A stretch of 64,000 bases of DNA, taken from the NCBI GenBank assembly GCA_946478865.1, contig CAMLDO010000002.1, positions 124,001 through 188,000 on the forward strand, given 5' to 3'. The notes under the pieces were generated by a model, which made no database searches, had not been told where the DNA came from, and saw only the letters and a program-made list of their open reading frames with translations. The stretch comes from an uncultured Methylobacillus sp. GTDB taxonomy: Bacteria > Pseudomonadota > Gammaproteobacteria > Burkholderiales > Methylophilaceae. The translations under genes were made by a program, and so were the position numbers. Below are positions 41,986 to 49,993 of the stretch, piece after piece (position 1 is the stretch's first letter; every line of letters starts with the position of its first letter).

Positions 41986-42546
41986 TCAAGCCGCCTCAAG
42001 CTCTTTACCCATCGTTGTAAAACTGTGAAGTTCCTTGCCATTCACTACAGCGCGGCCAGAGATGTTCTGAGCACGAGCAAGAATGTCCATAACGGGGCAA
42101 TGGCTCTCTACGGTTTCAATCAGCTTGCGCACCTCTTCATCACTAGCAGAGCTGACAATTTTGGTTTCGTAGGAAAGATGTTGGTAACCAGGTGGGACAG
42201 AGGCATCCAAACCGAGGAGGCCGCGAACATCCAAATAGCCCTTCACATCCACCGAACACTCATCCAGCTTGATGCCCATAAAGGATGCGTAAGCTGAGAA
42301 CATAATTTCTTGGCAAGTACCCAATGCAACAAGAACGAGCTCAACCGGATTCATACCTGAATCCCCTCCTCCCAACTCTGGAGGCTCATCGATGACCATC
42401 GGTGGGAAGTCGCGCACATTGGCTACACACTGCACGTCCTGCTGCAACTTTGTCGCGGCCCTGAATACCACCTTAGCCGCTCCCGGATTGCCATTAATAG
42501 CTCCAATCAAATCAGACAATGCTTTTTTCACGGACTCTTGTGACAT
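41986..42546 (-). CDS. OsmC/Ohr-family thiol peroxidase-like protein
   Basis: A 186-residue cytoplasmic protein. Cys78 (VALGTCQEIMFSAYA) and Cys150 (VESHCPVMDIL) occupy the positions of the peroxidatic and resolving cysteines of OsmC/Ohr, and GGGDSGMNPVELVLVALG precedes the first. Cys40 and Cys97 are extra. Ohr-type enzymes are reduced by dihydrolipoyl groups and Lpd, not by thioredoxin, and both a lipoyl carrier and Lpd are encoded in this operon. Hydrogen peroxide from MtoX, or a persulfide, are possible substrates. It is the first gene after the sigma-54 promoter at 42680-42695. Confidence 0.88.
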   Translation of the reverse strand: MSQESVKKALSDLIGAINGNPGAAKVVFRAATKLQQDVQCVANVRDFPPMVIDEPPELGGGDSGMNPVELVLVALGTCQEIMFSAYASFMGIKLDECSVDVKGYLDVRGLLGLDASVPPGYQHLSYETKIVSSASDEEVRKLIETVESHCPVMDILARAQNISGRAVVNGKELHSFTTMGKELEAA

Positions 42547-42679
42547 GATTTCTCCTCATAAATTGGAAATTACGTACTTAAATCAGAACTAATTTGATTT
42601 ATTAACTTTGCCAATTTCTGATCACGTATATCAATCAGATACACATCGAAGGAATGGCAAATTCCCACATTCACCTCAT

Positions 42680-42695
42680 AGCAAAGACTTTGCCA
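42680..42695 (-). promoter_or_regulatory. Sigma-54 promoter of the osmC-lpd operon
   Basis: The minus strand reads TGGCAAAGTCTTTGCT, one mismatch from TGGCAC-N5-TTGCW with GG and GC correctly spaced, 134 bases before the osmC ATG. Confidence 0.72.
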
Positions 42696-42759
42696 TATTT
42701 ACTAATTTATTGTTTTTTATAAATAAGATTAGTTTTAAATAGAATTTAACTTAATTAGT

Positions 42760-42777
42760 TGTGACCTATTTGTCATA
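42760..42777. promoter_or_regulatory. Candidate activator palindrome upstream of osmC
   Basis: TGTGAC-N6-GTCATA, an imperfect palindrome (5 of 6 pairs) centred about 73 bases before the -24 element. The same spacing is seen at soxC and sqr. Confidence 0.5.
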
Positions 42778-42833
42778 CGAGCAATTACGTATAAAAGTGA
42801 AGTGCCAAAAATGGCAAAGGAAGAATGGAAAGA

Positions 42834-42868
42834 AATGCATTCTTGATATCTGATATCAAGAATGCATT
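42834..42868 (-). terminator. 35-base perfect palindrome, likely terminator of the sigma-54 activator gene
   Basis: AATGCATTCTTGATATC, one T, then GATATCAAGAATGCATT: 17-base perfect arms, 58 bases past the activator's stop. On the minus strand TTTCTTTCC follows directly, so a hairpin terminator is the simplest reading. With a one-base centre it could also be a protein site or a cruciform. The rest of the 42547-42926 gap holds the osmC promoter elements and no gene. Confidence 0.6.
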
Positions 42869-42926
42869 GAGAGGGAGAAAGGAGGGTTAAGTAAGAGTTG
42901 CGAGAAGACTAGAAGCTATATTCAAC

Positions 42927-44264
42927 CTAGAAGCTTTCTTCTTTAATTTCTCTAATTTTTCGATAAAAGGTACGTGACGTTAGTCCAAGCTTGGCTGCCA
43001 GAGTTTTTTTGTTTTCATTGCTTTCACTGATGACCCATTGCAGATATCTTGACTCCAGATCGTGCAATGGGATGATTTCTCCATTAAAGAAGTTATTTGA
43101 ATTGGCATTATTAATACAACCCAGTCCCTCCATCTGAAACTCATCGAGCAAATGCCTTTTATGTATTTTCTCGGTATCGGCCAATAGCATCGCGCGTTCC
43201 AACATGTTTCGGAGCTCTCTAATATTTCCAGGAAAGGTATAGTTTGTAAGGAACTGCCTTGCTTCTTCAGTCAACTCAAACTTACGAGTAGGTGACAAAC
43301 GATGCAATAACGATTCAGCCAGGATACAAATGTCTTCCTTCCTTTCCCTTAAGGCTGGCATATAAATGGGGAAAGCATTAATCCGAAAATACAAATCTTG
43401 GCGGAAGCTACCCTCTTCAACCATTTTTTTCAGGTTCCGATGCGTCGCACAAATCAGCCGGAAGTTTGTTCGCAAGACATCGATTCCTCCTACCTTTCTG
43501 TACGTGCTGGTCTCTATCAATCGCAACAACTTCACTTGCTGACTCAGAGGAATTTCACCAACCTCGTCCAGGAAAAGCGTTCCACCATTAGCCATTTCCA
43601 CCAAGCCTTTTTTATCACTGTAGGCTCCAGTAAATGACCCTTTTTCATGACCAAATAACTCACTTTCGAATAGCGTTTCAGTGAGCCCGGAACAATCGAC
43701 AATTACAAATCCCGCATTACTTCTTTTGCTCTTCTTGTGCAGTACATGAGCAATAACCTCTTTGCCAGTTCCCGACTCACCCAAAAGAAGTGCAGGGGTA
43801 TCGCTAGGCGCCACCCGCTCAATTAAACCCAACATATGCACAAATGCTTGGCTCTTCCCTACAGCATCATCAGTACTGGGTAGAGCAGAGATATGATTTT
43901 GCTTGCGAAGCGTTTCAATATAGAAAGCGGGCTCACCGTCCTCGCCAAGTATTGGCGTGAGTTCGACGTCGACATGTTCGCGGCCACGCGGGGTGTGATG
44001 AAGATGAAAAACCCTGTGCGTCGATTTTGTCTCTCGAGCTTCTTTAAGTGGGCAAGCTTCGCCCTGCTGATCGCAGGGCTTCAAATAATGATGTGATACC
44101 TCATAGCAATGCTTGCCCTGCATCGGCTTCCCATCACCAAAGATTTTTTGGTAGGCAAGATTCGAATGGATAATCTTGTAATCCTTGCTGAGCACCAATC
44201 GTGGCTCTGGCAGTGAATCCAAAAAATCCATCAAATTTTTACTAACTTCATATGATTCAAGCAT
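42927..44264 (-). CDS. Sigma-54-dependent activator with Cys-rich PAS domain
   Basis: A 445-residue enhancer-binding protein in three parts. Residues about 10-120 form a PAS domain with HCYEVSHHYLKPCDQQGEAC (Cys53, Cys64, Cys71 plus His), which could hold metal or sense thiols. Residues about 140-375 form the AAA+ domain with GESGTGKEVIAHVLH (Walker A), GSFTGA (the sigma-54 contact loop, Ser in the second position) and GGTLFLDEVGEIP (Walker B). The end is a Fis-type helix-turn-helix (KTLAAKLGLTSRTFYRKI). It lies between the sox and osmC operons and is the likely activator of the four sigma-54 promoters in the island. Confidence 0.93.
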   Translation of the reverse strand: MLESYEVSKNLMDFLDSLPEPRLVLSKDYKIIHSNLAYQKIFGDGKPMQGKHCYEVSHHYLKPCDQQGEACPLKEARETKSTHRVFHLHHTPRGREHVDVELTPILGEDGEPAFYIETLRKQNHISALPSTDDAVGKSQAFVHMLGLIERVAPSDTPALLLGESGTGKEVIAHVLHKKSKRSNAGFVIVDCSGLTETLFESELFGHEKGSFTGAYSDKKGLVEMANGGTLFLDEVGEIPLSQQVKLLRLIETSTYRKVGGIDVLRTNFRLICATHRNLKKMVEEGSFRQDLYFRINAFPIYMPALRERKEDICILAESLLHRLSPTRKFELTEEARQFLTNYTFPGNIRELRNMLERAMLLADTEKIHKRHLLDEFQMEGLGCINNANSNNFFNGEIIPLHDLESRYLQWVISESNENKKTLAAKLGLTSRTFYRKIREIKEESF

Positions 44265-44351
44265 GATCGCTCTCCATATTTCTTTATTCTTGAATCAGTA
44301 AATTGTTCTGTTCGACTTCACTTACCTAGCGCAGGTAAGCACGCTATCCAC

Positions 44352-44849
44352 TTACAGCTCGAGATCTTCTGCTATTGATCTGATTGCGACATGAGCACAT
44401 TTGTCATCAGCGTCACCGTTTGGTGCCCCGGATACTCCGACAGCGCCGTAAAGGCTTCCACCCGCCTCTACAGTCATCCCTCCTCCAATTGCCAAAACTT
44501 TTGGCACATGTCGGATGCCGCTCGACTCTTTTCCACTCTGTGTATTCTCAGCAATCGATGAGGTATTCGATTTAAAACTTGCTGCTGTCCAGGCTTTGTT
44601 CGTCGCTGAATCAATCGTATGAGCTCCAGCAAAACGATCCCGTAGCATGACTTGCGTCTGACCGGACCGATCAACAACTACAATCGTGACTTGATAGCCT
44701 AGTTTTCTACACTCCATTAACCCTGCCTGGGCAGCCCTCAACGCAGTTTCAGGTGTCATTAACTTGACGGTGTAACTAGCCTCTTCGGCAAAAACCGCCA
44801 CAGGTGCAGCAAGTAGCGCAACCAAAACGAATTCCAAGAACCTCTTCAC
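44352..44849 (-). CDS. GlcG/HbpS-family periplasmic protein
   Basis: A 165-residue protein with a signal peptide (FLEFVLVALLAAPVAVFAEE) and a GlcG/HbpS-like domain: TPETALRAAQAGLMECRKLGYQVTIVVVDRSGQ in parts, RDRFAGAHTIDSATNKAWTAASF, and the glycine-rich GGGMTVEAGGSLYGAVGVSGAPNGDADDKCA. Family members bind haem or cobalamin or have unknown roles. It lies 10 bases after soxB and is the last gene of the sox operon. A link to haem supply for SoxA, X and D is possible but not shown. Confidence 0.82.
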   Translation of the reverse strand: MKRFLEFVLVALLAAPVAVFAEEASYTVKLMTPETALRAAQAGLMECRKLGYQVTIVVVDRSGQTQVMLRDRFAGAHTIDSATNKAWTAASFKSNTSSIAENTQSGKESSGIRHVPKVLAIGGGMTVEAGGSLYGAVGVSGAPNGDADDKCAHVAIRSIAEDLEL

Positions 44850-44859
44850 AACGACCTCC

Positions 44860-46578
44860 TTAATTGGATAACCCAGTATTCGAATCCATCCCGATCAATC
44901 GGGGCGTATTCAACTTCAGATGCGGTACTGTTTTCTTGTCTTTCATCCAAGCTGCAACCACATCCCATACGGGGGCACCACTTGCTCCTTCTGCCACTGG
45001 CGCCCAACCAGCAACCTTGTACTTTTTGGATGCTTCAATTGGAACGCCATTCAAACGCATGTCCTGAATCCGCCGCCCGATCGACTCATTGGGATCTATG
45101 GCATATGTCATCCCTCCGACACGCACCATATCTCCACCTTGCTGGTAATAAGGATCAGGGTTGAAGAGATTGTCAGCCACATCCTCCATGACTGTTTTGA
45201 TCATGCCGCCTGTCATTTCGGTTAATGTCGAATAGGAGTAGGTCGTGGCTGTTTGATCCATCAAATGCTCCATTCGAATTTCTTCGTTAGGCAACAATGA
45301 TGTTCCCCATCTAAAGCCAGGAGAAAATGCAATCTCTGCATCTTTGACTTCTAGCAGAGCATTAACGATGAGCTGATCAAAGGTCCCATTGAAATTACCG
45401 CGGCGATAAAGCGTGCCCTCTGTAGTCGCCAGTTTTTCATTCAATCTACTTTCAAATGGCTGACGAATACGGGTGATCAACTGATCCATTTGGGGATCAG
45501 GGGGCAAGAGATTGGAGAACACAGGTAAAAGGCGATAGTTGTAATCTCGGACCCCTCCCTTACCTACATCGAGATCGAGTACAGCGAGAAACTTACCGTT
45601 ACTGCCAGCGTTGGTAACCAAGGTTTTGCCGCCGGCGTTATCGACAATGACCGGCTGAGGGACACCATCATGGGTATGGCCGCCGAGAATGGCATCTATG
45701 CCACGGACACGAGATGCAAGCTTGATATCAACATCCATGCCGTTATGGGAAAGCAGGATTACGGCTTGAGCACCTTTTGCTCTTGCCTCATCTACTATGG
45801 CTTGCAAGTTTTCCTCTTGAATACCGAATGTCCATTCCGGCACAAGGTAACGAGGGTTTGCTACCGGGGTATAAGGAAAAGCTTGGCCAATGATGGCGAC
45901 GGGAACCTGGTTTAGCTCCTTAATGACATATGGGGGGAAAACCTGATCACCGAAATCTGTCGTCTTGATATTCTGTGCAACGAAATCAATTCGATTCTTG
46001 AAGTCCTTTTCAACAATCTCCTTGACCCGCTTATCCCCTAACGTCATCTCCCAATGAGCGGTCATCACATTGACCCCCAACTCGAGACACGCGTCCACCA
46101 TATCCTGCCCCTGGGTCCATAAAGCTGTAGCTGACCCTTGCCATGTGTCACCGCCATCCAACAGGAGAGCATTCGCTCGTGTTGCCTTTAATCTCTTGAT
46201 CAATGTCGCCAGATGGGAAAAGCCACCGACCTTTCCGTAGACCTGAGCGGCCTGCTCAAAATTTAGGCTTGAAAAGGCATACGCTTCAGACGTACCGGGA
46301 GGAATTCCAAAGTACTTGAGCAAATGGTCCCCAACTAAATGAGGTGGGCGCCCAATTGCCTTACCTATGCCTAAATTGACATTGGGTTCACGGAAATAAA
46401 TGGGCCTAAGCTGCGCGTGACAATCCGTGAAATGAAGGAGGTGCACATTGCCAAATTTGGGAACATCATAAAATTGATCAATGGCATTCCCAGCTAATAC
46501 GCTTTTATTTTTAAGCATCATCCCGCTCATGGCTGCTGCGCCCATAAGTTGAATGAAGTGACGACGGCTAAGTGACAT
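44860..46578 (-). CDS. soxB: Thiosulfohydrolase SoxB
   Basis: SoxB hydrolyses the sulfate group from thiosulfate bound to the SoxY cysteine, in the periplasm. The 572-residue protein has a Tat signal (SRRHFIQLMG), a metallophosphatase-like dimanganese core with LLHFTDCHAQLRPIYFREP near residue 48 in parts, DGGDTWQGSATALWTQG, SHNGMDVDIKLA and GGHTHDGVPQP, and the C-terminal 5'-nucleotidase-type domain. Its place after soxX in the order C-D-Y-Z-A-X-B completes the cluster. Confidence 0.96.
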   Translation of the reverse strand: MSLSRRHFIQLMGAAAMSGMMLKNKSVLAGNAIDQFYDVPKFGNVHLLHFTDCHAQLRPIYFREPNVNLGIGKAIGRPPHLVGDHLLKYFGIPPGTSEAYAFSSLNFEQAAQVYGKVGGFSHLATLIKRLKATRANALLLDGGDTWQGSATALWTQGQDMVDACLELGVNVMTAHWEMTLGDKRVKEIVEKDFKNRIDFVAQNIKTTDFGDQVFPPYVIKELNQVPVAIIGQAFPYTPVANPRYLVPEWTFGIQEENLQAIVDEARAKGAQAVILLSHNGMDVDIKLASRVRGIDAILGGHTHDGVPQPVIVDNAGGKTLVTNAGSNGKFLAVLDLDVGKGGVRDYNYRLLPVFSNLLPPDPQMDQLITRIRQPFESRLNEKLATTEGTLYRRGNFNGTFDQLIVNALLEVKDAEIAFSPGFRWGTSLLPNEEIRMEHLMDQTATTYSYSTLTEMTGGMIKTVMEDVADNLFNPDPYYQQGGDMVRVGGMTYAIDPNESIGRRIQDMRLNGVPIEASKKYKVAGWAPVAEGASGAPVWDVVAAWMKDKKTVPHLKLNTPRLIGMDSNTGLSN

Positions 46579-46602
46579 TTGCGATTGCTCTTTTCTAATG
46601 CG

Positions 46603-47217
46603 TCATTGGTTAACCGGAGATGTGGGATCGAATAACAACCCCATTACATCTCGTATCTGCTGCTCGGTCAGGATTCCGGAGTGACCGAATCGGGGCATGT
46701 TGGAACAAGCGTTGAAGGCTTGAGCATTGAATATTTTTGCCCAGGTATATTTGACGACCTCCTCACCAGCACCACGCAACTTGCCATATTGGTAAAGTGA
46801 CGGCCCGAGATTGCCGAAAGCGATTTCGTCTTTTGAAAGTTGATGGCAGGCGTAGCAATTGCCTCCATTGGGCCCTTTGACCACATCAGAAGACTGCAAA
46901 CCCCGACCGTTTTGTGCGATTTTTTCCCCCTCTTTCCAATCTCCTATGTATTGATGGTCTGCGGGGTATTGCACCGTGTTGAACTGACTGGAAGTAATAA
47001 GCTTCTCTTCCTGAGCTGTGAGCCGTAGGGGGTAGCGGCTGCATATCTTTTGCACTTCGTCCGGCCCCAAGAAGCGCTCCATCGTCACCGGCCCCTTTGC
47101 CTTGAAGTCAGCTTTTAAATGGCTCAGCAGACTATCTTTTGTTTCATCGCTGAAAGCTGGCGCTATTAATCCAGCCATCAGCAATCCACACAGATATCTA
47201 AGAAATATTTTCGTCAT
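46603..47217 (-). CDS. soxX: SoxX, monohaem cytochrome c subunit of SoxAX
   Basis: The 204-residue periplasmic subunit has a signal peptide (residues 1-23) and one haem site, CYACH at 121-125, with the SoxX-type surroundings NGGNCYACHQL and GNLGPSLYQYG. A likely Met ligand lies in SNMPRFG. It accepts electrons when SoxA links thiosulfate to SoxY. The extra 90 residues before the haem make it longer than minimal SoxX proteins. It lies 10 bases after soxA. Confidence 0.94.
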   Translation of the reverse strand: MTKIFLRYLCGLLMAGLIAPAFSDETKDSLLSHLKADFKAKGPVTMERFLGPDEVQKICSRYPLRLTAQEEKLITSSQFNTVQYPADHQYIGDWKEGEKIAQNGRGLQSSDVVKGPNGGNCYACHQLSKDEIAFGNLGPSLYQYGKLRGAGEEVVKYTWAKIFNAQAFNACSNMPRFGHSGILTEQQIRDVMGLLFDPTSPVNQ

Positions 47218-47227
47218 GAGCTACCCC

Positions 47228-48034
47228 TTATCGCTTAAGCGCTGGTGCGTCATACAAACCACCATCGGCGTTTTTGGCCATGAACATAATCAAGGCTGTG
47301 ATGGTGTCTGAAGCATATTGAGCTACAGGAAATCGCTGTTGACGGAGGCAGTCGCTAAGCCTATGTTGCATGCTTCGTACTTCACCTTGAGATACACGAT
47401 ATGCAGGCCAGGTACCGTAGGTCTTTTGCGCATCGACCTTGTTCAGCAGGTTAGGTAACTCTTGCAACCTGATGCGTTTTTGATCCTGGGAGTGACAGGT
47501 AGCACAAGCAAAGTCGTGTGTTCCCGCCCTATAAAAGAAAAACTGTTTGCCTAGTTCGTAAGCTTGTTTCTCTTTAGGGTGCTCCGTGGAAACAGATATC
47601 TTCATGCCCCTTGAAGCCGAAGTAATGTAAGCAACGAGGGCTTCAATGTCAGAAGGCTGGCTAGTAGAGCCAAATGGCACAGCCAGTGCTTCCTCTTGGG
47701 TTAGCTTTTGCAAGGTGGTCCGGCAATGGACCAAGCGCTGCTCCAAATCCATTACCTTATCCACATCCTTGAAATACTTCGGAAGTTCGACATATGCCCC
47801 CTTAACCACCCCTGGGCCTTTGCCAAGATCACAGAGCTCCAGGGACACATTCGCCGGGCCGGTCTTTTTCTTCCACAGCTCCTCACCACGCATTTCCCAG
47901 AGCTCCGCTGGATTTCCATCGGAAAGCAACTCACGGTATTTGGCGATTTCATCTGTTGAGGAGTTTGCTGCCGCAACTCGTACAGCAAACAACATCAGAA
48001 TTGCCATTACCGCCCATTGATTAATCCGTCTCAT
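47228..48034 (-). CDS. soxA: SoxA, catalytic cytochrome subunit of SoxAX (monohaem type)
   Basis: SoxA forms the Cys-S-thiosulfonate bond on SoxY. The 268-residue protein has a signal peptide (residues 1-23) and a single CxxCH, CATCH at 177-181. SDCLRQQRFP provides Cys229, the persulfide ligand of the active haem. The N-terminal half has Cys68 and Cys104 where dihaem SoxA proteins have their first haem, so this is the monohaem form in which a disulfide is expected instead. It is followed closely by soxX. Confidence 0.95.
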   Translation of the reverse strand: MRRINQWAVMAILMLFAVRVAAANSSTDEIAKYRELLSDGNPAELWEMRGEELWKKKTGPANVSLELCDLGKGPGVVKGAYVELPKYFKDVDKVMDLEQRLVHCRTTLQKLTQEEALAVPFGSTSQPSDIEALVAYITSASRGMKISVSTEHPKEKQAYELGKQFFFYRAGTHDFACATCHSQDQKRIRLQELPNLLNKVDAQKTYGTWPAYRVSQGEVRSMQHRLSDCLRQQRFPVAQYASDTITALIMFMAKNADGGLYDAPALKR

Positions 48035-48064
48035 CTCAAATGCTCCTTGCAGATGCTCATGAAT

Positions 48065-48376
48065 TTATGAAACGGTGGCCTCATCGGTTCGCGTATCACC
48101 TGAGTTATCTACCCAAGTCACAGTCACCTTGTCGCCCACAGCCCCTCCCTTGAACTTGAAGGAAAGAAATGGATCCTTGGAAACCGCGATACCCATCACT
48201 GTCTCCAGCACTGTTTTCTCATTGCACTTGGCAGTCAGTATCTTGATGAAATGTGCCGGAATGGGCTTACCCGATGGGTCCTTTCTCAGACCAGTCTCCA
48301 TGTCGTGGCGAATCAAAACCTTCACCTCCACGATGTCGCCGTTCAATTTAGCTCTAATACGCATTGGCTCAGCCAT
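48065..48376 (-). CDS. soxZ: SoxZ, partner of the SoxY sulfur carrier
   Basis: The 103-residue protein shows the SoxZ fold: IRAKLNGDIVEVKVLIRHDMETGLRKD in parts at the N-terminus, PAHFIKILTAKCNEKTVLE, and the C-terminal VTVTWVDNSGDTR strand. It has no signal peptide, as is normal, since it is exported with SoxY. Cys63 is not a carrier residue. The order soxY-soxZ is kept with a 55-base gap. Confidence 0.96.
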   Translation of the reverse strand: MAEPMRIRAKLNGDIVEVKVLIRHDMETGLRKDPSGKPIPAHFIKILTAKCNEKTVLETVMGIAVSKDPFLSFKFKGGAVGDKVTVTWVDNSGDTRTDEATVS

Positions 48377-48431
48377 TACAAACCCCTAATCAATTTCTGT
48401 TAAAAATGTAGACGATGGATGACGCATGGAA

Positions 48432-48893
48432 TTAACCACCACATCCGCCCAGAGTCACTTTTACCTCTTTGCTGGAGGCGAACCACTTACCATCAGCCTT
48501 CGCCAACGCATAAACCTTGGAGGTTTCGCCCATCTTGACGCGAGTGGTAAATGCAGCTTCTGTCCCTGCCGGGACAGTAAAGGCGATCGACAATGGATTG
48601 GGATTCTTCTCGACCAGGATTGCGATGTAATCGGTATTAGGGATTGCACTAGCAACTGACACAGGCACAACCGCACCGTTTTCGGCGATCTCCGCGCTAA
48701 TAACGGATACGTCATTGCTCATTGTGTAGTGGTCGATACCCAACTCCTTTAGCGCGTTATCAAGGCCCTTAGCTTCAAAATTTTTTGCAGACCACTCAGC
48801 TGCTACCGCATTCAGCGAGCCGAAGACTCCTCCCAATACGCTCAACCCGAGAACAGCTGACATCTTTAATACATCTCTTCTTGCCTGATCCAT
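48432..48893 (-). CDS. soxY: SoxY, sulfur carrier protein
   Basis: SoxY carries the sulfur intermediates on its C-terminal Cys. The 153-residue protein ends in KVTLGGCGG, the intact GGCGG tail. The N-terminus ARRDVLKMSAVLGLSVLGG looks like a Tat signal. The middle region (NGAVVPVSVASAIP) matches the SoxY domain. A second, fused SoxYZ carrier is encoded at the left end of the island, so the organism has two carrier systems. Confidence 0.96.
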   Translation of the reverse strand: MDQARRDVLKMSAVLGLSVLGGVFGSLNAVAAEWSAKNFEAKGLDNALKELGIDHYTMSNDVSVISAEIAENGAVVPVSVASAIPNTDYIAILVEKNPNPLSIAFTVPAGTEAAFTTRVKMGETSKVYALAKADGKWFASSKEVKVTLGGCGG

Positions 48894-48937
48894 CTGATAC
48901 CCCTTTCGCTATTTGCTCTTTAAATTAAGCTCAAGTA

Positions 48938-49993
48938 CTACTTGGCCCCTGCCAGAATCCACGTCACTAATGACTGGATATCTGTTTCAGCCAAATGCTT
49001 TTGTGAAGGCATAGCAGCACTTCCCCAATTACCGCTGCCACCACTTTTAACCTTCTCTACAAGTCGGCCCAACGCAGTTGGATCAGTCTTGTATCTAGAA
49101 GAAATTTCGCTGAACCCTGGGCCAACCAATTTGCTTTGCAATCCATGGCATGAGAGGCAATTACTCTTTCGTGCCAAATTCTGCATTTGTTGATTGACTG
49201 CAGACACTGCCTCTGAATCAGGGGTAGCTTGAGAGACATTGCTGGTCTTTTTTGACGGATCTGGAGTATCGGCACCCCGAACCGGACCATAAGTTCGGTT
49301 CTGATCCTTCAGATTCCCGTGAGCGCTTTTGGAAACCTCAGGCAAAGAAGAGCGAATTTGCATCTGTGAATTGCAATCTTTCATGCAAGCAACGCTCTTT
49401 ACGTCAGGCTTCCCATTCACTTCCCACATCCCATGATCACGTGTCATCCCATTCCGATTGGGCATGCGCTTCTGTACTTCGGCGATGTTCTTATCGCTCA
49501 GTACGAAATCCTCAGGAACAATTTCGGCAAGGCTCAGGAGATATGCGACTACGGCAAAAACGTCATCATTGGAAAGGGACTTGGGTGCATTCCAGGGCAT
49601 TGCACGATGGATATAATCCCAAAGCGTTGAAACAGTCGGGACCTTCATGATGGTTGTTCGCTGAGGCTGCTTGTTGTTAGCCAGGGCAGCAACACGCCCC
49701 GAGAGAATGTCTTCTTTTGTGGTCCCGCCAATTAACGGGGTAAAAACCTCATTGGACTCGCCAAAAACTCCATGACAGGAAGCACACCGGCTTTCCCATA
49801 TTTCCTGTCCACGTCCAACGCTGCCCGAACCTACAGGCAACCCCTTGAAGTCGGGACGCACATCAATATCCCACGCTGCAATTTCGCTCTCTGTCGCGGA
49901 GCGGCCGATATTTGGATGGCCTTCTGCATATGCAATACCGGACATGAGGCACAGCACATAACCGGCTATCACAACATTAGTAAGCTTGGACAT
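48938..49993 (-). CDS. soxD: SoxD, dihaem cytochrome c subunit of sulfane dehydrogenase
   Basis: SoxD takes electrons from the molybdenum subunit SoxC. The 351-residue protein has a signal peptide (residues 1-23) and two haem sites, CASCH at 70-74 and CLSCH at 279-283, in two cytochrome domains joined by a long linker. MPWNAPKSLSNDDVFAVVAYLL is typical of the first domain. Cys203 and Cys207 (CMKDC) in the linker may form a disulfide. It overlaps soxC by 17 bases. Confidence 0.93.
   Translation of the reverse strand: MSKLTNVVIAGYVLCLMSGIAYAEGHPNIGRSATESEIAAWDIDVRPDFKGLPVGSGSVGRGQEIWESRCASCHGVFGESNEVFTPLIGGTTKEDILSGRVAALANNKQPQRTTIMKVPTVSTLWDYIHRAMPWNAPKSLSNDDVFAVVAYLLSLAEIVPEDFVLSDKNIAEVQKRMPNRNGMTRDHGMWEVNGKPDVKSVACMKDCNSQMQIRSSLPEVSKSAHGNLKDQNRTYGPVRGADTPDPSKKTSNVSQATPDSEAVSAVNQQMQNLARKSNCLSCHGLQSKLVGPGFSEISSRYKTDPTALGRLVEKVKSGGSGNWGSAAMPSQKHLAETDIQSLVTWILAGAK

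Noticed and set aside
42797..42812. A further TGGCAC-like -24 element upstream of osmC on the minus strand
   Set aside because: The -12 part reads TTTTA instead of TTGCW and lacks the essential GC, and the site is about 250 bases from the osmC start.
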